Positions 17,030 through 25,312 of a DNA stretch of 64,000 nt are shown in pieces (the stretch's first letter is position 1; each line of letters opens with the position of its first letter). Below the pieces are notes generated by a model. It made no database searches and had not been told where the DNA came from. It worked only from the letters and a program-made list of their open reading frames with translations. The position numbers and the translations under genes are program-made. The DNA is taken from contig DUBE01000055.1 in assembly GCA_012960475.1 (NCBI GenBank), positions 65,462 to 129,461 on the forward strand, read 5' to 3'. This DNA is from Planctomycetota bacterium (GTDB taxonomy: Bacteria; Planctomycetota; UBA1135; GCA-002686595).

Positions 17030-18988
17030 TCAGTTCGCCAGGTCGAAGTCTTGCCCCTGGAGATCCTGACCATCGCCCACGGTGATTCGACGGCGGGTGT
17101 TTTGGATGTCGCTGGAGTGGGCGAAGGGGTTGCCGCCGCCGCGGATGGGGCGCGTGGCGTGGATCCAGTATGTGCCCGGGCGGGCGTTTGTGATGCGGAA
17201 GCGACCTTCCTTGTTGGCCTTGGCGGTGTAGCGTGCGGGGAACTCGTCAGCGGCGGGCTGCAGCATCATGGTCACCACGCTGCCAGGCAGGACTGAGCCA
17301 CTTGGGCTGCGCACGGTTCCGCTGACCATGGCACCGCGGGCCAGTACGCGCTCGCCCAGGTCCACGGCCACGGCCTCGGTCACGATCACATTGCGCACGG
17401 CGGCGTTGGCGAACTGTTTGTGCTCGATCTCAACCAGATAGATGGTGGGGGTCAGGCCATCGATGGAGAACTCGCCGCGGGAGTTGGTGCGGCTGGTCTT
17501 GACCATGGCGATGCCCGGGAAGGTGCCCAGGGAGATGTCAAAGTCACTGCCGGTCCAACGGTCGTCGCGGGTGGTGATCTTGACCTGAGGAATGGGCTTG
17601 CCGTTGCTGTCCATCACGATGCCCTTGATGCCGCCACCCTTGGTGCAGTGCACGGTGATGCCGCCGAGTTCCTGGCCGTCAGCAATGGTGAACACATCCG
17701 AAAGGCTGGCTGCGTGGTCGGGGGCATCTGCTTGGACCATGAAGTTGCCTGCCTTGGGGCAAGGCAAACTGAAGCGGCCCTGCTCGTCGGTAAAGGAGAG
17801 GGGCTTGCCGATGCGTACTGTGTTGATCGTGTTCGGCCCCGCGTGGCGGAGGGAGACAGAGAAGCGCCGGAGAGGGCTACCAGTTGCGGCATCCACCACC
17901 TGTCCACTGACCTTGGGCAGGCTCATCAGGGCAATCTGCAGGTGCATCTCTCCCGCCTCAGCCCGGGCCACCTGCCCGATACGGAAGCCGGTCGCCTGGG
18001 CGCGTAGGGTGTAGTGCCCGGCGGGCACATTGTGCATCACGAACTCGCCCTTGGCGCTGGTTTGGGCCTGGGTCTGGGTGCGGTTCTCGCGGTTGCCGAT
18101 CGAGTAGGCCGTGACCTTGACATCCTTCAGTGGCACACCGTTCTCGTCAGTGACCACGCCACCGAGGGCCATGGCCAGATCCAGGGTGATGTCGCGGGTC
18201 ATGTCCCCATCGCCAGCCACATGGATCTGTGAGAGGGTCACCTGCCCATAACCATCTGCTTGGACCTGCAGCACAAAGTTGCCCTTGGCCAGGTTCTTGA
18301 ATTCATACTCGCCCATGTCATCAGTCACGATTGCGAGGGAGTTGGGATCGGTGCCTCCGCCGATAGCCAGGGCCATCTGACCCAGCTCCAGTTGGGCCTT
18401 GGGAACCGTGTTGCCCGCGGTGTCCCGCACCACCCCGCTTAGGGTCACCCCCTTGTTGAGCTGAATTGGGTGCAATTCGTTCAGTTCGCCTTCGACCACA
18501 ACGATTCCCCCTTCCTCGAGGGGAGCAAACTCTGGGTGCGAAATCAGAAGGGCGTAGCGATCGAACGCCTCGACCCTGGTGAACGAATACTGCCCCGAGC
18601 TGTTTGTCTTGGTTGTCTTGTCTCGACTGCGATCGACTTCGGTGGGGTCGATGAAGAGCGCCGAGGTCGTGCCGTGGCGGGTGAGTACAACGCGTGCATC
18701 CTTGAGGGGTTTCTCGTCAGGACCGACGATGATCCCGGTCAGGCCGGCCTTGGTGGGCGCGGCTGTGGGGGTCTCCAGATCGACCGCATCGGTGCGGGCG
18801 TCTACCTGCTCACGCTCGTTGATCGTCTCGCCTTCGAGCTCAGTGGGCTTGGAAGGCGTCACCTCTCCAGTATTGGAGGTGTTGGTTCCCCCAAGAGCGT
18901 CGGGAGCGGGGGTGGGGCCTTCCTGGAAGGCGAAAAAGAGGGCCGCCATAGCGGCAAGCACTAGGCCTAGAACAACGATCGGTCGCAT
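17030..18988 (-). CDS. Exported protein with multiple CarboxypepD_reg-like beta-sandwich repeats
   Basis: A 652-residue protein. It starts M-R-P-I-V-V-L-G-L-V-L-A-A-M-A-A, a signal or anchor segment, followed by a Thr/Pro/Glu-rich linker to about residue 75. After that come about six units of roughly 85-90 residues, each of the form G-x-V-x-D-x-x-G-x-P-L-x-x-A/V-x-V, then D-x-x-G-x-Y/F-x-F and a L-x-A-x-G strand. Examples are LTGIIVGPDEKPLKDARVVL, LSGVVRDTAGNTVPKAQLEL and LGGVVTDENGVPLKDVKVTA. This is the carboxypeptidase-regulatory-like fold. There is no catalytic domain, so a structural or ligand-binding role on the cell surface is likely. It is followed by the inverted repeat at 16925-16983. 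Confidence 0.78.
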   Translation of the reverse strand: MRPIVVLGLVLAAMAALFFAFQEGPTPAPDALGGTNTSNTGEVTPSKPTELEGETINEREQVDARTDAVDLETPTAAPTKAGLTGIIVGPDEKPLKDARVVLTRHGTTSALFIDPTEVDRSRDKTTKTNSSGQYSFTRVEAFDRYALLISHPEFAPLEEGGIVVVEGELNELHPIQLNKGVTLSGVVRDTAGNTVPKAQLELGQMALAIGGGTDPNSLAIVTDDMGEYEFKNLAKGNFVLQVQADGYGQVTLSQIHVAGDGDMTRDITLDLAMALGGVVTDENGVPLKDVKVTAYSIGNRENRTQTQAQTSAKGEFVMHNVPAGHYTLRAQATGFRIGQVARAEAGEMHLQIALMSLPKVSGQVVDAATGSPLRRFSVSLRHAGPNTINTVRIGKPLSFTDEQGRFSLPCPKAGNFMVQADAPDHAASLSDVFTIADGQELGGITVHCTKGGGIKGIVMDSNGKPIPQVKITTRDDRWTGSDFDISLGTFPGIAMVKTSRTNSRGEFSIDGLTPTIYLVEIEHKQFANAAVRNVIVTEAVAVDLGERVLARGAMVSGTVRSPSGSVLPGSVVTMMLQPAADEFPARYTAKANKEGRFRITNARPGTYWIHATRPIRGGGNPFAHSSDIQNTRRRITVGDGQDLQGQDFDLAN

Positions 18989-19086
18989 GATGGGATGAAG
19001 GAGGGCAGAAGGGGCCTTTGGAGGTTGGGTTGGACGACTTTTTGGGAAATAACTTCCAAGTGGTCGGGATTTGTTGGCAGCGGGAT

Positions 19087-19632
19087 TCAGGCCTGGGCAG
19101 GCTTGGGGCCTGCGGTGCCTCGCTCTTCAGCGTCCATGGCCGTGGGCCAGAAGGACTCGTAGGGGGTCAGGCTGCCCAAAAAGTGGGCGAAGAGCAGCAA
19201 CTCGAAGTTGATCTTGCGTAGTTGCTGGATCTGGGCCGAACCCAGGCCGAGCTTGATCGAAGCTGCCTCCCCTGTCTTGGTGGCGATCACTCGCCAACCC
19301 CTACTAAACCCCCGTGCAGGCACGATTCGGAGAGGCTTGCTGCCAGTCCAGATATCGATTTGGCGTCGAAGGAATGCCCAGCGCAGGCTTGAGCCAAGCC
19401 ACTCGCCGTCTTCGCTCCAGAGAGAAAACTGGCCTCGCAGAAGGCCCGGGTCGCGCCGGATGCGCAGCACCTCGCCAGCCTCAGGGCGGTACTCTCCGGC
19501 CACCACCATTCCCCAGCGGTTGCGGCTCACGCTGAGGGTTCCCAAGGGCTGACCCTCCTCGTCACTCAACAGGTGTGTGCGATTCCAGAGGCCTTTTTTC
19601 TTGATGCAGATGGTCCGGAGGGCTTGCGACAT
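19087..19632 (-). CDS. Small protein, possibly LURP-one/Tubby-C-like fold
   Basis: A 181-residue protein started at ATG 19632; an upstream in-frame extension to 19863 is Pro-rich and unlike a real protein start. The body is beta-rich: TICIKKKGLWNRTHLLSDEE, LGTLSVSRNRWGMVVAGEY, a run of hydrophobic/Arg strands, then SIKLGLGSAQIQQLRKINFE and a helix. The alternating strands with W/G turns, ending in a hydrophobic helix, recall LURP-one/scramblase-like proteins, but no decisive motif is present. I treat the family as unproven. It may be co-transcribed with the downstream CarboxypepD_reg protein, 98 bases away. Confidence 0.5.
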   Translation of the reverse strand: MSQALRTICIKKKGLWNRTHLLSDEEGQPLGTLSVSRNRWGMVVAGEYRPEAGEVLRIRRDPGLLRGQFSLWSEDGEWLGSSLRWAFLRRQIDIWTGSKPLRIVPARGFSRGWRVIATKTGEAASIKLGLGSAQIQQLRKINFELLLFAHFLGSLTPYESFWPTAMDAEERGTAGPKPAQA

Positions 19633-20047
19633 GGGGCGTTGGGGGTTGGCGGGGTCGGTAGGGTAGCGGGGCCGGGGTCCTTGCGCAGGGGGTAGTAGGG
19701 GGCATGCCAGGCCCAGAGGGTCATCGACAGGGCTGGGGGTCACCCTGAGGGGTACTGGCCCCTTTGGATGTCGAATTCCCGCTTGCCTGAGCTGCAGGCA
19801 GGTCAGGTAGAGGGACGAGGTCATGTTGTTCCCCAGTCCCGGCCCCAGTAAAGGAATGCTCATTTATCACAGCGAACAGGGCCCAGTACCCGCTACCGTC
19901 GAAGTCAGGTCAGGACTGGTGCAAAAACAGCCTGCTCCGAAATCGGCGCGGGGAGTCCGAATCGGTGCCGCTGGACGCGGAGGGAAACGGGTAGAGAGGG
20001 CCGTTTCCGGGGGCCTGGCCGCAATCCTCCCCAGTTGATACCCGACA
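19633..20047. other. Non-coding stretch upstream of the 20-kb promoter
   Basis: No supported gene in these 415 bases. GGAAACGG at 19983-19990 and CCGTTTCC at 20001-20008 make an 8-bp inverted repeat with a 10-base loop; its GGAAA/TTTCC halves resemble the operator half-sites just downstream but in the opposite arrangement. Nothing else stands out. Confidence 0.5.
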
Positions 20048-20064
20048 CTTTCCATTTTGGAAAG
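20048..20064. promoter_or_regulatory. Operator-like palindrome 1
   Basis: CTTTCCATTTTGGAAAG is a 7-bp inverted repeat around TTT, and contains TTTCC-N5-GGAAA. It ends 7 bases upstream of the -35 box at 20072. A second TTTCC-N5-GGAAA site covers the end of the -10 box, and a lone half-site lies in the spacer. It is probably bound by the winged-helix regulator encoded at 20732-21049 (inference from position). Confidence 0.6.
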
Positions 20065-20071
20065 CTATCAC

Positions 20072-20100
20072 TTGACGCAATGGAAAGTGACGGCTACAGT
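20072..20100 (+). promoter_or_regulatory. Sigma-70-type promoter for the membrane protein/regulator pair
   Basis: TTGACG at 20072-20077, a 17-base spacer, and TACAGT at 20095-20100: five of six and four of six matches to the consensus boxes at the preferred spacing. The spacer holds a GGAAA half-site (20082-20086). The first gene starts at 20199, leaving a leader of about 90 bases. Confidence 0.65.
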
Positions 20101-20114
20101 TTCCGTTGTGGAAA
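20100..20114. promoter_or_regulatory. Operator-like palindrome 2
   Basis: TTTCCGTTGTGGAAA repeats the TTTCC-N5-GGAAA layout of the first palindrome and overlaps the last base of the -10 box and the expected start of transcription. The 12-base string TGGAAAGTGACG occurs at 20081 and again at 20109, 28 bases apart. A protein bound here would block RNA polymerase. Confidence 0.6.
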
Positions 20115-20198
20115 GTGACGCCGCGCTCAGCCTGCCTCTCGGTACGCAGCATCGCGCGGTCCCTCATGGCGAAGAAAACCTATCTGAAGAGGACAAAC

Positions 20199-20648
20199 AT
20201 GGACAGCAATCACAGCGGCATCAACACAGCGGGAACTGGCATAGAGGAGGCCAAACAGGCCCTAAGGTCCGTCCAACAAGCCAAAAGTGCGGGCCTGAAC
20301 CAGGCGATGCCAACCCGTTGGTTTCGCGCCGCGATAGCGCTCACTATCGGCAGCATGGTGACGGTCTCCGCTTGGGGTAAAACCGAACTGGTCGTCATAT
20401 CACTTGCCGTCCTTACCGGTGTGTTAGCGGCACAAAAGCGCAAGCAAGGCGCAGTTCTGAGATCATGCCCCAACGGCGTAAAGGAAATCTCTGCGTTATT
20501 CGTCCTTGCGGTATTTTCGACGGCGCTGATCGTTGGCGCGAATCTCTTGAATCAAACACGTGGCTATGAGTGGGCACCTATCGCTGGCGGTGCACTGATG
20601 GCGATTGCCGTCCTGCAGTACTACAAAACGGGGAAGGCCATTCTCTGA
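20199..20648 (+). CDS. Small four-helix membrane protein, function unknown
   Basis: A 149-residue protein. ATG 20199 is preferred over ATG 20166 because GAAGAGGA lies at 20186-20193, five bases upstream. A soluble helical N-terminus of about 40 residues is followed by four membrane segments: FRAAIALTIGSMVTVSA, ELVVISLAVLTGVLAA, ISALFVLAVFSTALIVGANL and WAPIAGGALMAIAVL. No functional motif is seen. It is followed after 83 bases by a winged-helix regulator and sits behind a promoter with operator palindromes, so the two form a likely autoregulated pair. Codon use is less biased toward G/C-ending Leu and Val codons than in the neighbours, consistent with acquisition. Confidence 0.7.
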   Translation: MDSNHSGINTAGTGIEEAKQALRSVQQAKSAGLNQAMPTRWFRAAIALTIGSMVTVSAWGKTELVVISLAVLTGVLAAQKRKQGAVLRSCPNGVKEISALFVLAVFSTALIVGANLLNQTRGYEWAPIAGGALMAIAVLQYYKTGKAIL

Positions 20649-20731
20649 TTAGCCTATCCGATCCTCTTGACTATGCCCCAAGATCGGGGCAGCAGTCCAA
20701 AGCGGACTCGGAGACAGCAACGGAAAAAAGT

Positions 20732-21049
20732 ATGAGTACACCCAGCCTCAACCCGATCATTCACGCGCCCAACCGGTTGCAAATATGCGCGCTGCTAGCG
20801 CCGTTGCAAACGGCCGAATTTCAGGTCTTGCGCGATGCGCTGCAGGTGAGCGATTCCGTCTTGTCGAAGCAGATCAAGAAGCTTGAAGAGGCGGGATATG
20901 TGAAGTTGCGCAAGCAAAAGGTGAATGGCCGCCAACATACGTGGGTGCTGCTCACCGGCAAGGGTCGCAAGGCTTTCAACGCCCATGTGGCTGCACTTGA
21001 GCACCTCGTCGCCTTGGCGAGCGGGATGCCTGCAACTCCCAGCAGCTAG
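20732..21049 (+). CDS. Winged-helix transcriptional regulator (HTH_34/MarR-like)
   Basis: A 105-residue protein. It opens with a short tail and then PNRLQICALLAPLQTAEFQV, LQVSDSVLSKQIKKLEEAGY and VKLRKQKVNGRQHTWVLLT: a helix-turn-helix followed by a beta-wing, as in compact single-domain MarR/ArsR-like HTH_34 proteins. No ligand-binding domain or metal-binding Cys is present. The last 20 residues are a short helix that may dimerise. It is the second gene after the promoter at 20072-20100, and the TTTCC-N5-GGAAA palindromes there are the obvious candidate binding sites. The start ATG 20732 follows GGAAAAAAG closely, a weak ribosome site. Confidence 0.82.
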   Translation: MSTPSLNPIIHAPNRLQICALLAPLQTAEFQVLRDALQVSDSVLSKQIKKLEEAGYVKLRKQKVNGRQHTWVLLTGKGRKAFNAHVAALEHLVALASGMPATPSS

Positions 21050-21161
21050 CGTCCCTCCCTAACCGGCACCCCCGCAAAGGGTGCGAATGTAATCCCAACA
21101 ATGAAGTACTGGTCCTTGCCGGCACTTTGAATTCATCCCACCCACAGGACTACCCCTCACT

Positions 21162-23294
21162 ATGCTCTCTCTTCCCTATTTCCTTGGCCTTCTCTTGGCC
21201 TTGGTACCCGCTTCTCCTGTACAGGAGCCGGCGAACCCCGATGCGCCTTTCCCTGCCTCAAGCGCTCTAGCCGAGGGCGTCTCACCTGACGTGCTCGCAA
21301 TTCTCGGCGACTTGGTTCAGGGCTTCGTCGATGATGAGGAGATCGTCGGCGCCGAACTCCTCGTCATCAAGAACGGGCGCTCGATCCTGCACGAGGCCTA
21401 CGGTTGGCGCGATCGAGAGACACAGACGGCCATGGAGACCGGCAGCGTCTTCTGCGTGCGCTCGATGACCAAGCCCCTAATCGGGGCCTCGATCCTGATG
21501 CTGGTCGATGACAGAAAGGTCAAGTTGGGCGACCACGTCGCGGAGTACCTGCCCTCCTTCGACGTTGAGGGCACGCGCAACATCACCATCGAACACCTGC
21601 TCTCGCACACGAGTGGTCTGCCCATGTCCCTGCTGCTCGGCAAGAATCTGCGCGATCTGGACGGCATCCAAGCCGTCGCCAACCTCGGTGCCGGGTACGA
21701 GCTCGACTTTGAACCGGGCAGCGCCTTCTCGTACAGCGACCAGGGCACCGACACGCTGACTGCCCTGATAGAGGTTGTCAGCGGCATGAGCGCAGCGGAA
21801 TTCGTGAACACACGCCTCCTCGGACCGCTGGGCATGCAGGGGAGCGCTTGCGTCATGGCCGAAGACCACCCGCTGCGCTCGCGCGGGTGCGTCAAGTACG
21901 GCGGTTCACGGGGCGCGTGGACTCGATTCTGGGGCCCCGACGAGCCGCCGCTGTTCCCCTTCTTCCTCGGCTCTCAGGGGCTCTACTCCACGCTGCAGGA
22001 CTACGGTCGCTTCATGGAGTTCTGGCGGCGCAAGGGACGCCCGGTGAAAGAACGGCTGCTCGGCGCGCGCTTCGTCCGTCGGGCGCTCACTCCAGGACCG
22101 CACCCGATGAAGGGACCGACGGGCCTGCCTGGACTCCACACGGCTTACGGGTACCTGATGCAACTCTGGACGGAATCGGGTGAAGAGGGTGAGGATGAGG
22201 TCGTCGCCTTCGGTCACACGGGCTCGGATGGGACGCACGCCTGGGTTTTTCCCGAGCAGAAGGCGATGGTGTTCTATTTCACCCAGTCCCGAGGCAACCA
22301 TACGGGCATACGGGTTGAGGAAGTGCTCGGAGAGCTGTTTCTGGGTGTGCCGTACGACACGAACGAGGCAGCCCCACCGTTCGAGCAGTACCTCGGCTAC
22401 TACATGGAGGACGACGAGAACGACCTGTACCGCGCCATCATCCGGGACGGCAAGGACATGGCCCTGGAGATCATGGGAAAAGGCGTCGTTCCCCTCACCT
22501 ACGTCGGTGAGGACCGCTGGAAGCTGCGGCCCAATCCGAGTGAAGTCCTGGCCTTCGATCGTTCCGAAGCGGGGGAAGTGACAGGTTTTCACGTGGGCGA
22601 TCACCAGGAGTTTCGTTTCGATCCGTCCCTCGACCTACCCGACATCGACGAGGTCGCGGCTCAGGTCGCCAAGTTTCACCGCATCGACCTACTTGAATCC
22701 CTCGGGCCCCTTCGCTTGAGCGGCGCTGTGACGATCGAGAAGCAGAACATCACCGGCGAGATGAGCACCCTGCTCGCGTGGCCCAATCGCATTCGGGTCG
22801 ACAGCGAGGCGGCGGGCCAATTTGAGCGCTATGGATTCGACGGTGAAGCCGCCCGGACCCTCACCTCAATGACGCCCCTGACCGTCCACCAGGGTGAGCG
22901 TGCCGAGATGCTGCGATTGGACAGTCCCCTTGGTCGCTATGGCGACTGGCGGCACTGGTATCCCGACGCACTGGTGATCCAGCAAATTGAAGGGGGCGGC
23001 AAGAAGGTACTCCTGGTCCGCACGAGCGGCACGTCGTCCCCAGCCCGGACGCTGTACATCGACCTGGAGAAAGGAGGCATCCTGGCGGAGGACAGCTTGA
23101 CCGTAATCGGCGCGTTGGGCCGCATTGGTCAGCACGTGGAGTACGGCGATTATCGCGACGTCGAAGGGATGATGCTGCCCTTTCGCACAGAGATCGAATT
23201 TCCCCACCCCCTGATCGGCACGATCGTCACAACAGTCACAAGCGTCGAACTGGACGTCGAATTACACGAGGGCGTGTTCGAATTGGGAGAGTAG
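21162..23294 (+). CDS. Exported serine hydrolase, class C beta-lactamase family
   Basis: A 710-residue protein. A signal peptide (MLSLPYFLGLLLALVPASP) is followed by a beta-lactamase/penicillin-binding-like domain to about residue 390. The catalytic S-M-T-K has S101 and K104. The second element is Y191-S-D in place of Y-x-N, and the third is H351-T-G in place of K-T-G, both common in class C-like esterases and peptidases. The remaining 320 residues are beta-rich with no known motif. It is likely a periplasmic esterase, peptidase or amidase; substrate unknown. Codon choice (many GTC, CTC and GAC codons) differs from flanking genes, which favour GTG and CTG/TTG, suggesting transfer. Upstream space of 112 bases could hold its own promoter. 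Confidence 0.82.
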   Translation: MLSLPYFLGLLLALVPASPVQEPANPDAPFPASSALAEGVSPDVLAILGDLVQGFVDDEEIVGAELLVIKNGRSILHEAYGWRDRETQTAMETGSVFCVRSMTKPLIGASILMLVDDRKVKLGDHVAEYLPSFDVEGTRNITIEHLLSHTSGLPMSLLLGKNLRDLDGIQAVANLGAGYELDFEPGSAFSYSDQGTDTLTALIEVVSGMSAAEFVNTRLLGPLGMQGSACVMAEDHPLRSRGCVKYGGSRGAWTRFWGPDEPPLFPFFLGSQGLYSTLQDYGRFMEFWRRKGRPVKERLLGARFVRRALTPGPHPMKGPTGLPGLHTAYGYLMQLWTESGEEGEDEVVAFGHTGSDGTHAWVFPEQKAMVFYFTQSRGNHTGIRVEEVLGELFLGVPYDTNEAAPPFEQYLGYYMEDDENDLYRAIIRDGKDMALEIMGKGVVPLTYVGEDRWKLRPNPSEVLAFDRSEAGEVTGFHVGDHQEFRFDPSLDLPDIDEVAAQVAKFHRIDLLESLGPLRLSGAVTIEKQNITGEMSTLLAWPNRIRVDSEAAGQFERYGFDGEAARTLTSMTPLTVHQGERAEMLRLDSPLGRYGDWRHWYPDALVIQQIEGGGKKVLLVRTSGTSSPARTLYIDLEKGGILAEDSLTVIGALGRIGQHVEYGDYRDVEGMMLPFRTEIEFPHPLIGTIVTTVTSVELDVELHEGVFELGE

Positions 23295-23414
23295 CCGCGG
23301 CTCGGAGCCGGGTCAGGTCCGCCGACCTGGGATCACAAGGTCAGATGCACCAACTCGACCGGCTCGGTCGGATGCACTCGGCTGGTCTCTCGATCAATCT
23401 CCTTGTGGTTCATC

Positions 23415-24575
23415 CTAGGAAAGAGCCTTCAGAGTCAGCGTCGCCTCCAAGACCCCGGCGATCACTCGCTCGATCTCCTCGTCAGTGGTCCCCGGCCCTT
23501 GAGACAGGCGCAGAGTGCACGAGGCATCATCTTCGGAGCGCCCCATGGCCAGCAGGATCGGTGAGGGTGCCACCCGGTCCGCGCTGCAAGCGGAACCCGC
23601 GGAGGCCTCGATACCCAGAGTGTCGAGATAGGACAGGATCAGGTGGGCCTCGATTCCCGGCACGGTCAAGCTGGTGGTGGCGCTCACTCGGGGAGCCTCG
23701 GCTCCGTTGATCCGTGCCCCTTCGATGCCCTCGAGCAAGGCGCTCTCCAGACGCTGCTGCCGCGCGGCCATCTGCTGGTTCGCCGTGCCTTCGGTCACGC
23801 GCTTGAGGGCCAACTCCGCTGCGATCCCCATGCCGATGATGCCGGCGGTGTTCAGGGTTCCCGCGCGGCGTCCATTTTCCTGGCCGCCCCCCAGCATCAA
23901 CGGGGTGAAGGGCGCGCCCTCTTTCACAAGAATGGCGCCTATGCCCTTGGGGCCATTGAATTTGTGAGCAGCCAGGGAGAGGTAATCGGCACCCCAGGTT
24001 TCAGTGTCCAAGGAGATTTTTCCCGGCACTTGTACCGCGTCCAAGTGCAAGAGACCTCCGGCCCCATGTATCTCGGCGGCGATCCCCTCCAGGTCGCAGA
24101 TCACGCCGGTCTCGTTGTTGACCGTTTGCAAGGAAACGAAGCAGGGGCCCCGCTCGAGGGTCTGGGAGAGGCGCTTGCGGTCCAGGGCCCCGGTTTCCTT
24201 GACGGGGATGGAAACCAACTCCCAACCCCGTTCTTCCAGAGCGCTGGCGTAGGCTCTGACCGCGGGGTGTTCCACAGTGGAGAGGGCAACTTGGGGGGGT
24301 GTCTCGGCTAGATCGCGGCCCCACAGTTCTGCGCTGAGAAATGCCGTGCCGATGGCCTCGCTGCCCCCGGAGGTAAAGACGACCTGGCTGGCCGCTACCC
24401 CCGCGAGGCGTGCCACTTGTCCTCGAGCCTGCTCGATCCTCGTTGCCAGTTGTTTTGCCCGGGGATAGCGCGCGCTGGGGTTGTGCCAGGCTTGCTGCAG
24501 GACCTCGATCATGGCCGCGGCAACTTGGGGGGCCAACGGAGTCGTGGCGTTATGGTCCAGGTAGACAGTCTTCAC
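23415..24575 (-). CDS. Cysteine desulfurase (NifS/IscS family)
   Basis: About 386 residues from GTG 24575, which gives the standard V-K-T-V-Y-L-D-H-N-A-T-T-P start; a GTG at 24641 would add 22 residues that do not match the family. Visible are TSGGSEA, VEHPAVR (PLP-stacking His), NETG, HLDAVQ, and the PLP Lys in AAHKFNGPKG. The catalytic Cys is in AGSACSADR. The enzyme takes sulfur from cysteine for Fe-S clusters or thio-modification. It follows the MerR-type regulator on the same strand within about 80 bases and may be its target. A CyaY homologue is encoded at 6.7 kb. No IscU scaffold gene is seen in the window. Confidence 0.88.
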   Translation of the reverse strand: MKTVYLDHNATTPLAPQVAAAMIEVLQQAWHNPSARYPRAKQLATRIEQARGQVARLAGVAASQVVFTSGGSEAIGTAFLSAELWGRDLAETPPQVALSTVEHPAVRAYASALEERGWELVSIPVKETGALDRKRLSQTLERGPCFVSLQTVNNETGVICDLEGIAAEIHGAGGLLHLDAVQVPGKISLDTETWGADYLSLAAHKFNGPKGIGAILVKEGAPFTPLMLGGGQENGRRAGTLNTAGIIGMGIAAELALKRVTEGTANQQMAARQQRLESALLEGIEGARINGAEAPRVSATTSLTVPGIEAHLILSYLDTLGIEASAGSACSADRVAPSPILLAMGRSEDDASCTLRLSQGPGTTDEEIERVIAGVLEATLTLKALS

Positions 24576-24656
24576 CGTAGAGGGGTGTTTGATCAGATGA
24601 CAGGCTTGTGATTGCGGCTCGTTGCCGAGCCTGCAGGGCACTTTGCGCGAAACAGT

Positions 24657-25130
24657 CTAGAACAGGGCGCTCAGGGCCCTGGGCAGAGAGCGTTGGGTCA
24701 TGATACAGGGCTCGCACCAGTTGTTGCCCTCGCAGGGAGTGTGCTCGCAGGTAGCGCAGATCTTGAGCTTGAGCAGGGCCTCATCGATTGCAGCGTGCAG
24801 GTCAGCCAGTTGATTCTGGCGTTCCTTGATCAGGTGCGCTTGCCGATTGAGGGATTGCTTGACCTGGGTTATGGTTGCCGAATGGTCTTCTTCCGCTTTG
24901 CGGTGGGAGATCAGCTTGCCGACTTCCTCCAGGGACAGGCCGAGGCCTTGTAGGTTCTGGATCATGCGCACCCGGTGCAGATCCACTATGCGGAAATAAC
25001 GGAAGCCACCCTCCGAACGCTTGCTGGGTTCGAGCAGGCCAAGCTCTTCGTAGTAACGAAGGGTTCGGAGATTTGTGTCTGAGGCCCGGGCGAAGTCCCC
25101 GATCTTCATGAGTCCTTGATTTTTCATCAT
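24657..25130 (-). CDS. MerR-family regulator with cysteine-rich C-terminus
   Basis: A protein of about 157 residues from ATG 25130 (tandem ATG at 25127). The MerR helix-turn-helix and wing are clear: LMKIGDFARASDTNLRTLRY, YEELGLLEPSKR, FRYFRIVDL, then a long dimerisation helix. After it come five cysteines as C-X2-C-X4-C-X5-C-X2-C. This is more than the two of CueR and different from SoxR's C-X2-C-X-C-X5-C, but it could similarly hold an Fe-S cluster or metal. It is divergent from formate-THF ligase and upstream of the cysteine desulfurase. Sensing of Fe-S status or redox is an inference. Confidence 0.82.
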   Translation of the reverse strand: MMKNQGLMKIGDFARASDTNLRTLRYYEELGLLEPSKRSEGGFRYFRIVDLHRVRMIQNLQGLGLSLEEVGKLISHRKAEEDHSATITQVKQSLNRQAHLIKERQNQLADLHAAIDEALLKLKICATCEHTPCEGNNWCEPCIMTQRSLPRALSALF

Positions 25131-25312
25131 CTTGCTGTTGGTGGGATCAGAGGGCCGAGTGGAGTGATTTTTTTGGTCATCCAATGGTACACTCCTGGGT
25201 CCAACGCGCTCAATCGGCGGGCCAGCATTCCTCAAATCCGTATTCTTGCGCCGAACTGAGTCCCCAAGCCGCCAGACCCTCTGCTACAGACATGACAATG
25301 AGACCCCGGAGC

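Noticed and set aside
16885-17073. N-terminal extension of the SprT-like gene to 17073.
   Set aside because: It would translate through the inverted repeat at 16925-16983 and into the end of the neighbouring gene, and the extra residues match no SprT protein.
19633-19863. N-terminal extension of the small beta-rich protein to 19863.
   Set aside because: The extra residues are Pro-rich and low in structure, unlike a real start, and ATG 19632 begins a sensible protein.
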